Assembly: GCA_000969725.1 (NCBI GenBank)
Contig: JXSR01S005456.1
Length of the DNA stretch: 36,089 nucleotides
Source: Ophiothrix spiculata
Taxonomy: Eukaryota; Echinodermata; Ophiuroidea; Amphilepidida; Ophiotrichidae
Direction: 5' to 3' (one strand)
The position numbers and the translations under genes were made by a program. Shown here piece after piece: positions 9,575 through 20,460 of this stretch. Below the pieces are notes generated by a model. The model was not told the DNA's origin, did no database searches, and saw nothing but the letters and a program-made list of their open reading frames with translations. Every line of letters starts with the position of its first letter. Positions within the stretch are counted from its first letter, which is position 1.

Positions 9575-11130
9575 GACGATGCTACACCACATTGACGGTG
9601 GAAGCGGGGGGGGGGTATGTCCGCCCTAAATTTCACGAGGGGGGGACGTACCCCCCTAAAAAAAGAAAGAAAAGGAAAGTAAATTGAAATTTCCCTTTTT
9701 TTAAATGTGAAAAATCAAAAAAATTGTGCGCTTTGCGCGAATTTTCAGACAATACAGGGTGTCATAATTTTTTATCTTTGATCATTTTTTTGATGATTTT
9801 TGATCATATCTCAGAAACCAATACACAACACTTTTTTTCATAGTAATAAGTAGTATAGTTTAGTGTGTCATCTGTAAAATTTTGAGCAAAATCCGTCCAG
9901 CCGTTCTTGAGAAAACGATAATTTTGTAAGAGGACCCAATTTTACTCCATTCCAATGCAAAACAGCAAAACCTACAAAATGAATTACGGTGCTACTTTCA
10001 GTGCTGAAAAAGATATCAAAATCGTGTTTTTATATCTGCGCCATTATTTATCTCTTAGTGTCTGTTTTGCAAGTTTAAAATAAATAGATCAATATTTACC
10101 AAAGATGTGCTTTATTAACATGAAAAATATGAGTTACTGTGGTAAACCCCACTTAAAAAAAGATCACGGTTGCTCATGAAAACTTAACCCAGGCACAGAT
10201 TTACTTTAATGGAAAGTCAATTTCAGAAATATTTTGTATCTTTTGAGCTTTTTTCATAAAAAAAAAAAATCTTTATGACTGTCACTTGGCACTGCACAGA
10301 GAAAACGAGTTAAAAATATAACATTGTCAACATATTCAAATCAATAACAAAGCAGTTATTCACTTCCTCGTGAAAAGTGGAATGTCTGTTAGTCCATGAT
10401 AGCTCACGTTGTATTGATTTTGATACAACTTTAAGTTAATTTCAAGCACTTGTGCCGTTCACATGCCCACAATCAGTTTCAAGGCACCTTTGTGTTCTTA
10501 TCATCATGATCCTGGTCCAATGTACGTTCTACATCCCGGATGATGATGGGGTCGAGTGTGATCAGACAAGCTTGCAAGTTTTAATTAGGTTTATTCTATA
10601 TTTCTTTTGTTGTTGCTATTGTTGTCATTGTTGTTGTTTTATAGTTGCTCTCCTGTGAGGGTGTTTATCCACAAATAAAATGAGTTTTCCCATTTAGAGT
10701 AGACCTAATACTGTGGTGACTTGGTCATGTCAGATCGGTGATAGTTGCAAATATGAGTTCCTGTGGTAAACTTCATTGGAATGGGGTAAAATTGAGTCTT
10801 TTTACAAAATTCTAGTTTTCTCAAGAACGGCTCGACTGACTTTGCTCATAATTTCACCGATGAAAGATTAAACTATACTATTTAATATTATGAAAAAAGT
10901 TTTTAAGTTTTGTGTATTGGTTTTTGAGATATGGTCAAAAATAAAAGTGATGCATTATTATTGGGACACCCTGTATGTCAATTTCCAGTTAAAAATTGTA
11001 ATTTTTGCACAAATTTCTAGATTTTTTAAAACAATTTGTACCCAAAATTAGCTGATTTGACCAATTTTTTTTTTGATTAAAAAAATTAACCGTCCCCCTA
11101 AAATTTTAACCTTCTGCCGCCAATGCTACA
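9575..11130. mobile_element. Older GC-patchy repeat split by a mariner-like insertion
   Basis: The flanks of the mariner-like element share words: GATGCTACACCA and a GTCCCCC-type tract on the left (near 9577 and 9605-9656), and GTCCCCCTAAAATTTTAACC plus AATGCTACACCATTAACC on the right (near 11090-11138). The left flank holds an imperfect hairpin, GGGGGTATGTCC against GGGACGTACCCCC. This suggests the younger element landed in a pre-existing repeat. The family is unknown. Confidence 0.45.
9755..10973. mobile_element. Mariner-like element, 1219 bp, about 210-bp inverted arms
   Basis: The ends are CAGGGTGTCATAAT and ATTGGGACACCCTG, with TA on both sides (9753-9754, 10974-10975). The arms, 9755-9962 and about 10766-10973, pair over their whole length; shared words include CTCAAGAACGG, TTTTGAGATATG and AACTATACTA. 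The middle has no transposase frame, only a GTT-rich microsatellite at 10605-10640 and a repeated word, AAATATGAGTT then CTGTGGTAAAC, at 10127 and 10748. Confidence 0.85.
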
Positions 11131-11179
11131 CCATTAACCGGTATGGTACCTATAGGCACCTTAAGGGTCTCCAAATCAA

Positions 11180-11660
11180 AATCAATATTTTGATCTCATT
11201 TTAAAGCTTGGCTCAACACTTTATAATGACACCTTTCTTTTGATTAATGGATGTTAGGTTGCAAAGTTACAGCCTTATCTGTTTACGGTCTGTAGCTGAT
11301 TCCAAGAAAGGTAATTCTAATGAGAAAATTGTGTTTAAAGTTCATGTACTATCTAAAATTTGAATGGAGAGGGGATTTCTATTTTAGATTCAATTACCTT
11401 TTGAATGTTTTGGATATTGGAACCTGATTGACATGATATACACGACAAATGTCTGATAAAATTAGAAATTCGACCTGACACGATTTTCAACTGCATTAAC
11501 CTTTTTAATGTCCCACAGCACGTAATATGGAAGTTTTGTTTAAAATGTGGTCATGTGTAAAATTTGTATTTTGCAGGAATATATGTTGCAATTTTTCCAT
11601 AATGCAGTGCAAATTTATGTTCTCTCAAGAAAACTGCTGTAGGCATTCAGTATTGTGAAT
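11180..11660 (+). repeat. Dispersed repeat R1, copy 1
   Basis: This copy matches about 12690-13110 in the same orientation. Shared words include CTCCAAATCAAAA, TTTGATCTCAT, AATGACACCTT, CTTTTGATTAATGGATGTT, TTGCAAAGTT and TTGGAACCTGATTGACATGATA. The family is not recognised. Confidence 0.65.
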
Positions 11661-11777
11661 ACTGAGAATTTGTACTCAAAATTATTTTATATTACATTAT
11701 TGTGTCTCCAAATTGAATTTATATTTTTTATATTGCTTTATGTAATGTCAGGGGCCTCGGTACCAAAATAAATGTGT

Positions 11778-12196
11778 TGTTGCCAAGGAATTTTTATAGG
11801 GGGATCGGGATATGCCGCCATCTTTTTGTCGCTCATGGGGCAAAGTTATTGTGCCTCCGGATATATTCGGACTTTGGCCCGATATCCAGGCAGATCGCGT
11901 AAATCTTCACTTGATGCATATACAGCGTGTGCATTTTGTTTCACACACAAACTGTGTCTGCATTTCAAGTAGCGTGTATTGTGACTTGTACTGATCAAAG
12001 TACACAGATTTTCCTGTTAATACAGTGCAAAGATTCTCGAAGTGTGGCACGTGGAACCCATAAAATGCTGGAGGTACAATAATTCACCCTCCATAAGTGA
12101 CAATCCAAGATGGCTGCTGTCCCATAGGATTTATACAGTATGAAATCAAAATGACGGCGAGTACCGATTCCCCTTTTTAAATTCCTTGGCTGTTGC
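11778..12196. mobile_element. Inverted-repeat element, about 420 bp
   Basis: The left arm 11778-11820 (GTTGCCAAGGAATTTTTA, then GGGGGATCGGGA and GCCGCCA) pairs with the right arm 12152-12196 (TGACGGCGAGTACCGATTCC, then AAATTCCTTGGCTGTTGC). The inside is not coding; the small open frames at 11772-11994 are an accident of the arm. No target duplication was identified. Confidence 0.6.
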
Positions 12197-12589
12197 CCAG
12201 GCTTTCGACTTAAAAGTTGTAACAGTTGTAGGGAACCAGAAGGCGCCTGAATACAATGCTTTAAAATAAATTAATAGAGTAAATATTGCAAAATGGACTT
12301 GCTACAAGGTCATTTTTCAAGATTCTCCCCCTCTTTTTCTGTCATAAGGTGACAAAGCTGTATCTGCCAACTGTTCCGACGCCCCTGTGTGATGTAAAAT
12401 AGGCAGTAGCCTTGCTCATATCCATAGTTTACTAATTTTTAAACAATTATTTTCTTAGGTTTTGTCAAATTAGCATATATGTAAATTGTAATTGCTTTTA
12501 ACTATGGATTTGAACAAACCTAATGTCGCTGAATGTACATAAGTGACTTACACTCATTTTGCGTGAGATGGTTCAATATTACCGGGTAC

Positions 12590-13110
12590 CACAAATGAGC
12601 TAGCTGTAAATGAGGCAAATTTAATTTTGAGCAATTTTGTAAAAATACATACAAAGTTGTAATTTGACAATATTTGTGACCCGCCATATCGAAAGGGCTC
12701 CAAAATCAAAAGTGATTTTTTAGTCTCATCTCAAAGATTATATTTTAAGCTTTAAAATGACACCTTGCTTTTGGTTATTGGATGTTCGATTGCAAAGTTC
12801 ATCCAAATTGGTAAAAGGCATCGGGCTGGTTTGGAAAACTAATAGTTTTGTACTGAGTAAAACTTGAATAGAGAGAACATTTTTATCTTGGTTTTTAAAC
12901 ATTTTTCATATATTTTAGATGTTGGAACTTGATTAATATGATAGAATACATTTCAAAGGTGATATTTCTGATGAAATAAATTTGATCTAGGACGAGTTTT
13001 TACTATGCAGACCTTTAGATATGACAGGTCACAAATGAGCTAGCTGTAAATGTGGCAAATTTAATTTTGAGCAATTTTGCAAAAATACAAGTTGTAATTT
13101 GACAATATTT
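12590..13110 (+). repeat. Repeat R1 copy 2 between two near-identical direct repeats
   Basis: Segments 12590-12675 and 13030-13110 are almost identical (86 and 81 bp, beginning CACAAATGAGCTAGCTGTAA, one 5-nt indel). The 354 bp between them match repeat R1 at 11180. A tandem duplication of part of an R1 unit is the simplest reading. No retroviral signals are present, so I do not call it an LTR element. Confidence 0.75.
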
Positions 13111-13397
13111 ATGCTTTCTTCAAGACACCTGTAATGTCTCATTTCAGAAAAAAATGACTCAAAATATGAAAAAATTACATTCAGCAACATAATTTATGTT
13201 TACAAATCTTTATTTGAATGCATTTTATTTTATGATAGTGTCATCATACATTCACTCTATGGCAACCTTAATTAGAACCATGACATGCATGACTTGAATA
13301 TCAAGTGAAGTTCATGAAGGTATCATTTTAACCAGTTTAAAACATTGTGTTTGTAAATATGTAAAAAAGTAAAATAATATAAGGCCACCTTTAATTA

Positions 13398-13717
13398 GGC
13401 CAAGAAAAAAAAAGGTTTGTCTCAGAAAACGTTTGCAAAAAAGCTATGCGGTATGCGATATTTATCTTTTTTTTAACACTCTAAAATTTTGATCACCCAA
13501 CGTACGTGTGTGAAGTGGCCAGTTTCTTAGTACAATCCCGCCCTTTAAGTTAACTATGGGAAGTCTAGACAGTTGAACAGCAAATGACAGCAACCCGGAC
13601 GGCGGTCGATCGCTGGATTACTCTCAATAAAAAAGAGAGAGAAAGACAAGCGTGTAGAGTAAATTCATTTTCACATAGCAATGCACGCAGGTTTCTGAGA
13701 CAAACCTTTTTTTGCCG
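13398..13717. mobile_element. MITE family A, copy 2
   Basis: The left end, GGCCAAGAAAAAAAAAGG then TTTGTCTCAG, pairs with the right end CTGAGACAAACCTTTTTTTG. TTA precedes it (13395-13397). The inside is richer in G and C (CCCGGACGGCGGTCGATCGC near 13594) than in the other copies and has no long open frame. Confidence 0.7.
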
Positions 13718-13914
13718 TATGGATTATTTGTGTTGAGTGGTCACATATAGATATATTTGTTAATGTTATTGACTCTTCGCACGGTCAGTAATTTGCGGAG
13801 AAAGCCTCGGTCTGGAGAGTGAATTTACTGCATTAATGTGTTGAAATTTATTGGTGTGTAATTGAGGCTGTGTCTTGCTGCGTTTGCGCCAAACTGCACG
13901 TATATTTCGTTATG

Positions 13915-14164
13915 TGAGTGCAAGAAAGTCGTATCTGTAATAGCTGCCATTTGTCATAAATTTGGATTGCACACTGTATAATCTCCAATCTTGGGTCAGT
14001 GGTTCTTGAAATGGTTCTTCAGGTGACACCATCACCTGAAGAACCATTTCAAGAACCACTGACATAAGACAGGAACATTTTGAGGGATTTTCACATTCTT
14101 GTTACAAGGTTTAAAATAAATATAACTTAGGGCAGCCATTGCAGATACGACTTTCTTGCACTCA
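13915..14164. mobile_element. Large foldback with a perfect 32-bp hairpin at its centre
   Basis: The outer arms, 13915-13948 and 14131-14164 (TGAGTGCAAGAAAGTCGTAT and onward), match at 32 of 34 positions. At the centre, 13995-14026 and 14032-14063 are exact reverse complements around the 5-base loop CACCA. The small - strand open frame here is a by-product. It looks like a palindromic MITE, but a long-hairpin RNA source is possible. Confidence 0.85.
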
Positions 14165-14312
14165 AATGACGATTTGACCATGAGATGGAGGCTCTTCCTG
14201 CAAACGACTTGATCCATGCAAAGGGCAAATAGAAAACTTACATTGTCTTTTTAACCTGTATTTTAATATCAAGTTGTTCATTTAAGCCATTATTTAAATA
14301 TTGGAGCTTATT

Positions 14313-14611
14313 GGTGTCTCCATGAGGGGTCAGTCATATCAAAATGGCTACCAGGAAATACAGTCTCATTTTGCATAATCTAAGAATTCAGGGATGAAAA
14401 CATTAATAACAAAATGCATTCAATTCTGATTAATAGAAACATTAAGGTAAAATATCAGTGATGATACACCCACCAACTCATCCTAATTATAATGGTACCT
14501 TTTTTTAAATAACTTAGGTCATTTGAACATACAAGCGAAAATTTATGCCCATGTTTAAGGGTTAAGGAATTGAAACATTAGTACGTAATTTACTTAATTT
14601 TAATTAATAGA
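14313..14611 (+). repeat. Dispersed repeat R2, copy 1
   Basis: This is matched in reverse orientation at 19259-19545 over nearly its whole length. Shared words include GGTCAGTCATATCAAAATGG, GATTAATAGAAACATTAAGG, TAAAATATCAGTGATGATAC and ACATACAAG. It has no open frame. The family is not recognised. Confidence 0.85.
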
Positions 14612-15760
14612 AACTATAAGATACATACCACTGTGGATACATCCACTAAGTTCATCTCATGAATGATTGAAATGGCCATCAATATGTAATGATCAGTTTT
14701 ATGTTTCAAAAGGTATATTTACCAAAGGTTTGTGGTAAGCAACTAGTATGTTTGTCCCCATTTAAAAATCAAGGTAAGGCCTATATATATTTATAAACTA
14801 TATGAATCTCGAATATCTTTCTATATTTTATGATCAACACATTTATTATTTCATATAAATGCACTTCAAATACAAATAGCGTAGATTTTTTATTCTGAAT
14901 GATGCACTCTTTATCCAATCACCTATGTGAGATTTCTAGTCGTTTGTCAGTACATGGCAGGCGCTCATGGCAAGTGTGTCACTTCATTTAGTATGTTTGT
15001 CACATTGGGACACATGACACACCCCTGTGAAGCACTTGTGGTTTCATTGATGTGGAAACATAAGGTTTCTTGCTTTCAGTTTAAAGTTTTAAATCAAAAT
15101 CTAGATTTACCTTGCTGTCTGATATTGAAACATAACAAATGGACATTGTTGAATTTACTTTAGAAGTCGTGTCTAATTTTCTAGGTTATCTGTCAATGTT
15201 GGAGGTCTCGAGACAAGATCTTTCTCTCAAGACTGTCTTGAAACCGGCTTTTTCAGGTCTTGGTCTAGTTTTCAGTCTTGGAAGTCAAACGTCTCTGCCC
15301 CGGAAGGCTTCATCATATAGAATGAATATTTTGTTTAATTAGTTTCAGGCTTGCAGGTCACGACTACAAAAATATTGGTTCAAAATCTTCTTTGACTTAT
15401 TGTGTCAATATTGAATCCCCACTCAAAAACACTTAATCGCCAAAAAAGTGTTCTGTAATTGCTGTGATTTGCATGTATAGTTTTAACAAGTTGATGTATA
15501 GTAACTCGACTGTTATGTTCATATGTCTTCTATACAGCAAATACAGTTGCGCAACTTTGATGGTTAAAGAATTATATGAAATTGATTAAGTCATAATTGA
15601 ATGCTGTTTTAATGTTGAGGTACAATTGATTTTAAGTGTGGGTGTACCTATTTAATAATGCATGAGTATCGCAACCTGGAGAAAAAGTAATTTTAGAGTA
15701 GTTATTGCGATTGGACGTAGCTGAGGCAAAGGACCACAGATATACAATTTTGATCTTTTG
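14612..15760. other. No feature recognised
   Basis: AT-rich. Two short + strand open frames near 14927-15342 have no splice signals or motifs worth calling. Confidence 0.35.
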
Positions 15761-15834
15761 TATTGTAGCAAGTTACATTTGCATATTGCCATGATGGTAT
15801 TGTAGCACGTTACATTTGCATATTGCCATGATGG
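15761..15834 (+). repeat. Tandem 37-bp duplication
   Basis: Two 37-bp units, 15761-15797 and 15798-15834, differ at one base. Each starts TATTGTAGCA and ends GCCATGATGG. Confidence 0.95.
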
Positions 15835-15910
15835 TCTGTCGTGAGAAAAGTTGAATTTTTGTCACTAAAAAGGACACATCGTTGCAACCAACACGACAAG
15901 GTGATGGATA

Positions 15911-16480
15911 TCAATCAATCAATCAATCATATCAACCGTAGTCGACCATCATCAATCAGACACCAGCATAGCTAGATTTCCAGGCATTGCGGTCCTCCAT
16001 TAGACAGCCAAGTTAAGATATATTCCCTAAGCAGGTGTCCTCTAGAAGGACCTGGACGTAGGTTTTGTTGCATGCACCTGATGATCCATGTTTGGGTTCC
16101 CAGAGTAGAAATCTGCTTGCTGCTTCTGTGTGACGATAAAAATGGCCGGCAGCACCCAATCTACAATGCCAATCCAACTGATATTTAGTGCAGCTCTGAG
16201 TAGTCTGGTGTAGCATCAATCCAGACTTCTTTCCAGTTGTTTTGTTAATGCTTCTGAACCATAAAGAAGTACTGGCTCGACCAATATTTGGAAGATGTTA
16301 ACTTAGAGATGTCCAGACAATCTTCTGTTGGACGCCATAGGATGCCAGTATCTTGCACATTTTTGCTCTATATGATGGATATATATCTGTGTGACTTGCT
16401 TGCCACAAAATTTTCCAAGAACATCATGGTCGAAATTCACACACTTAAAATTTTGCCATCATGTTTGTAATGTGGTAGCT
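15911..16480 (-). mobile_element. Decayed LINE reverse-transcriptase C-terminal tail
   Basis: On the - strand, in changing frames, come VEPVLLYGSEALTKQLERSL (near 16280-16220), YTRLLRAALNISW, LLWEPKHG, TYVQVLLEDT and MEDRNAWKS (near 15999-15973). This order of words is the familiar tail of RTE-like animal LINE ORF2 proteins. The piece ends in a (TTGA)n run on the - strand (15911-15929), which fits a LINE 3' tail. At least two frame changes and several stops show that it is long dead. The clade is not certain. Confidence 0.7.
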
Positions 16481-17110
16481 ATTACAGACACTCTGAAATA
16501 AGCTTTCTAGGTGGCATACTCTGGTATGTATTCTGTGAGATGTAGAGAGACATGATGACATACAAAAGTTATATATTGCTAGGCATATCTCCATGCAGTG
16601 AGGTAATCAATTTCTTCTATTAGTGCTGTCATGGTTGCTTCGATTTCCCATAAGGTGCTTCTTTTCCTCTTTGAAACAAGATATGCTTCAAAACCACTAT
16701 CCTGGCAACAAGTGTATAGCACTGCACTTGTTTATGTTTTGCTGTTAATACTTTGACATGCATGAATATAAACAGTTGACTTTCAGGAGGTGCCAGATAG
16801 AATGCATGATAGGCCTCCTGTTTCTTCCACACTCGGTGTTCTGTAACTTGATCTTTAAGAAAAAACTTGGCATATACACAAGGCATGTATGGTAACCAGG
16901 GCTCTTGACATTTTGCTAACTTTCGATACCTAACTTATGTGCGATATATAATCTGCACTATTGTGCAGTCTACCAAATATATTGGTAAAGCCTGATCATC
17001 ATGCTAATTATACCACCATACGCCGACCAGTGTCAAGTAATCGAAAGAAACAACAAAATCGGTATGACACTGGTGAATGCTTGCGTTGCCTGGTCAGTCA
17101 CTTGTCAGCC
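16481..17110. other. No feature recognised
   Basis: Open frames on both strands here lack motifs. The sequence is slightly less AT-rich than its surroundings. Confidence 0.3.
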
Positions 17111-17118
17111 GCCAGTTA

Positions 17119-17570
17119 TTATTGGATCATAATTGAAGACATTGTATACAAGCTGCAAGGTTTAAACTCTGAATTGAATTCTTGCAGCATGCTTCTAGCG
17201 TCTTTACGGCTCACGGACACCGACTGGTCTCCGCACGGAAACTGTCCAGTAACAGGCTGATGTCCGATCGGTGTCCACTGCATTTCTACCTGGTATGATG
17301 CTGTAAACACGTCATATTTTTGTTGCAAGGTTATGTGACTAGGGTATTGTTCATTTCTGACTAGAGGAAATTTAATTTCACAGCATAGTTTCTCACTCGT
17401 CTCATCTAAATGCATGTTGATCATTTGTGAGTTGAAGGCTTTGGTGATAAAGATTGACAAATTGGTGTTGTTTATATGTGCAAGTTTGGTATCAAGGCGC
17501 ACAACATTTTACTATGCATTGTCAGCGAGCTGCGCAATCACCATTGAGTCAGGCATGCGCTTAAAACAAG
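17119..17570 (-). pseudogene. Coding-like remnant, unknown origin
   Basis: A 127-residue open frame on the - strand (17502-17119), and the same frame further upstream, read like protein: FKRMPDSMVIAQLADNA, then VRLDTKLAHINNTNLSIF, LCCEIKFPLVRNEQYPSH and QQKYDVFTASYQVEMQW. I recognise no family. It could be an exon of an unfound gene, a pseudogene or old element coding. There is no convincing splice site at either end. Confidence 0.3.
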
Positions 17571-17888
17571 TCAACATTCATTCCACCAGGACACTGGCCA
17601 GTCCAGTGCCAAGATTTGTTTCCTGGCATCTTTATAAGTGTTGTCCTTGTGAGAATTAAAAGGTTGTAGAGCTGCAGATGCAGCATGGAGTTTTCTTTTG
17701 TTGTGTACTTTTATGCACTGCCGCTCATTTCAAAATTATAACTAGCTGAGAATCAATGGTTTATCAACTGATCAATGATATACTTGTAAATCAGTATTTC
17801 TTTATCATTTTCTTTTTGCTTGATAACCAGATCAGCTCAACTGCATTATGAGCTACATGTATATAGTGTCTTTTACAGAGACAACTTA

Positions 17889-18000
17889 TGGTGCGTTCAG
17901 AGTCCAGCGATTTCATCACTGCAACATCGCTCGAAGTCTAGTGATACACAGTGTTCAATAATTAAAGCACACTATGTGTAGCACATGTAAAGACTGCGTA
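17889..18000. mobile_element. Harbinger-like MITE, truncated second copy
   Basis: Its first 45 bp (TGGTGCGTTCAGAGTCCAGC and onward, to CATCGCTCGA) are nearly identical to 4405-4454, again preceded by TTA (17886-17888). Only AAGACTGCGTA of the right arm remains at 17990-18000. Confidence 0.75.
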
Positions 18001-18780
18001 AGAGTAAGGACTCGGAATTCATCAATCAATGATACACTGTACTTGTATGACATGCATACCTGATGAAAGAGTCTATTCGTACAGGGGACCAACGAGCAAG
18101 AAGAGTAAAGTTTCTTGCACAAGGAAACAAGGAGATGAAAACCGCCCGGGCCTGGGCTCGAATGCACCATTACTGTTGTGTTTAGTTCTTCAGGACATGT
18201 GTTGTGCAATTGGTACTGGAGTGTGGAAAACAGGTTTTGAAAAAGATGCTTTTTCCTACTTATTTAGCCAGTTTTCAGCCTCTGATTTTGGCCTAAGCAC
18301 CTCTTCTGCTTAATTTGTCAAAATCAGTTGAATCGGTACAAACTCAAGAAATTTAAGCGGGAACACTGGTTGTTGGTCTTCAGTTTGTTTACAAATTAAG
18401 TTGATTAATGTCACACAAGTTTGCTGTTTGTTTTTAGTGGTAGAAGGTCCAACACCATGCATCAGAAAGCATCTAGACTAAACATCTGTAACTTTTTTTG
18501 GCTCTATCGGTTGTCTTGGTTGTGTTTATTTCTCTTATTGGATCTTCGCCATATGTCATTCATGTGTGAGTCTCAACATTGAACAGCAGGGCAGATCTAG
18601 ATTTTAATTTGTGGCTTTTTATTCAAAGTATAAAAACCTTTTACCTTCCACATCATGGATATCATTATGAGTTTCACTAAAGTGTAGTGGCAGTTAGACC
18701 TCTACTAATGTGGCACGTCCTGCCTATGCAGTGCCTAACAATGCTGAAAAATGTCTAGAAACACTCACAGGTTTTGAATA
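18001..18780. other. Lone hAT-like end, otherwise unassigned
   Basis: AAGCGGGAACACTG ends at 18365 and resembles the right terminus of the hAT-like MITE at 4684-4935; no matching left end or 8-bp duplication was found. The open frame at 18029-18313 has no motif and is not supported as a gene. Confidence 0.4.
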
Positions 18781-18786
18781 AACAGT

Positions 18787-18878
18787 GTTTATTCAGAAAA
18801 CTGTGCCTATACTTCGAGCAACACAAAATAGGCTGTTTATTCAGAAAACTGTGCCTATACTTTGAGCAACACCAAAAA
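18787..18878 (+). repeat. Tandem 48-bp duplication
   Basis: Two units, starting at 18787 and 18835, share GTTTATTCAGAAAACTGTGC then CTATACTTYGAGCAACAC, with one or two differences. The following stretch to 19258 shows nothing else. Confidence 0.9.
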
Positions 18879-19258
18879 GGCGGACCTTTTCACATCGTGT
18901 ATTGATACAGATAAGTGTGTGAACAAAAAAGCCTACCAATTCCCACCTATTTAGTGATGATCAAAGTATATAGCCTTGGCTGCTTGGGGAACACTTAGAC
19001 CCAACTGACTGGAACTGTTAGTTTTGGCCTGGTGCTGTTCTAGTCAACTGCAGGTTTTCAAGCAGTGCCTAATAATGTGTTGATCCTAAAATATGTAACA
19101 ACCAACATTGCAGAATGATAATTCAGATTTAGGTATTGCAGAAATAGGCCATACCAAAATTTGCTAAATGGGTCATACATACTAGTTGCAGCAAATTCTT
19201 TGGCCATATCAATCATAAATGAGAGGAATTTATTGGATGTATCCACACTGGTATATAT

Positions 19259-19545
19259 TATGGTTTCTATTAATTTAAATTAAATAAATTAAGTTTCATT
19301 TTGTTAACCCTTAACACGGGCATAGCTATATTTTCACTTGTATGTTCAAATGACCCAGGTTATAAAAAATAAGATACCATTATAATTAGGTGTATCATCA
19401 CTGATATTTTACCTTAATGTTTCTATTAATCAGAATTGAATGCATTTTGTTATTAATGTTTTATCCCTGAATTCTTAGATTATGCAAAATGAGAGTGTAT
19501 TTTCTGGTAACCATTTTGATATGACTGACCCCCTTATGACACAAT
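19259..19545 (-). repeat. Dispersed repeat R2, copy 2
   Basis: This is the reverse-orientation partner of 14313-14611, about 4.6 kb away, with high similarity throughout and few indels. The two copies could pair as a long inverted repeat if transcribed together. Confidence 0.85.
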
Positions 19546-19674
19546 TTAATTATGTAAATGAGATTTATTGATGTTCTGAATAAAGTCACATGATCGAGGT
19601 GATAGAAAACGTGCAATGAGTATTGTGTTTTATTTTGTATGAAAGGGATGTACGTACATGCATGACTCCTCTAT

Positions 19675-19808
19675 ACCATTCCTATAATTGACATACTCCC
19701 GCTGTTGATGGAGTTTTAAAATCCATATAATCGGACGTAGACTGTGAACGTTTGCCTCCTGTGGATTTACCCCATCAACGGCTCAAATATGTCAATTATA
19801 GGAATGGT
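19675..19808. mobile_element. MITE, 134 bp, CTAT target duplication
   Basis: The arms are ACCATTCCTATAATTGACAT at the left and the complement ATGTCAATTATAGGAATGGT at the right; CTAT lies on both sides (19671-19674, 19809-19812). Further pairing continues inward (GTTGATGGRGT with its complement). The superfamily is not certain. Confidence 0.8.
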
Positions 19809-19816
19809 CTATTATA

Positions 19817-20173
19817 TGTGATGGCTCACCCCGAAAAAAAAAGTGTTAAATTTACACCTTTTTGAAATTGATCAAGGCGATCAAAATTGTAGATTTTTGA
19901 AATTATCATTACTTCGTTATGAAAACGGATAAGGGCAGCAAGATTACGGTTATTACCTGAAAATGCGCTTTATTCCATGTGAGTGAAAGAGCCTATCTGA
20001 TGTCGAGTACCAAATTCGTATCTATAAAGGCAAAGTTCGCAAAGTCCTATAATAAATTTGTATGCCGACTTGCTGCCCTTAACAAGATTCCTTTATTATT
20101 TGCTGCCTATTTTCAGCTGTTTCTTGAAAAGTGTTTTATTGCAAAACCCCCCTTTTCAGGGCGAGTCATCACA
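19817..20173. mobile_element. MITE, 357 bp, directly next to the previous one
   Basis: The left end, TGTGATGGCTCACCCCGAAA, pairs with the right end ending CAGGGCGAGTCATCACA. TATA precedes it and TATT follows. Inside, AAGGGCAGCAAG (19932) and CTTGCTGCCCTT (20069) form a second inverted pair. It starts 9 bp after the preceding MITE. Confidence 0.65.
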
Positions 20174-20460
20174 TATTTTCCTTCATAGAAATGGGTTAAA
20201 ATTACTTGCAATTCTGCCTTTCCCCCCAGTTTGACTCATGGCAGAGAAACACTTCCCCCACATTTCTATTAAAATGCAGGCCTGAAGTGACACTCTGTGT
20301 ATTCCTAACATTTGTGAGTTGGAGGTTAATTCTTGATTTATAGAAAAACCCTTGTATCAACATTCTGTGGTGTTAATAAAATAGTTAAGACTCATGGTTC
20401 AACATACATTTCAAAATTTAAAGAGACTGGTCTAGATTCTCCCTGCTACTTTTCTATCTA

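Noticed and set aside
10452-10658. 68-codon open frame inside the mariner-like element
   Set aside because: It ends in a Cys/Leu run made by a GTT microsatellite and has no transposase catalytic motif.
12590-13110. Solo LTR pair or small LTR element
   Set aside because: The flanking repeats are too short, lack TG...CA ends and a target duplication, and the inside matches another non-coding repeat.
18029-18313. 94-codon + strand open frame
   Set aside because: No motif; its end runs into sequence leading to a lone hAT-like terminus, so it is more likely element debris.
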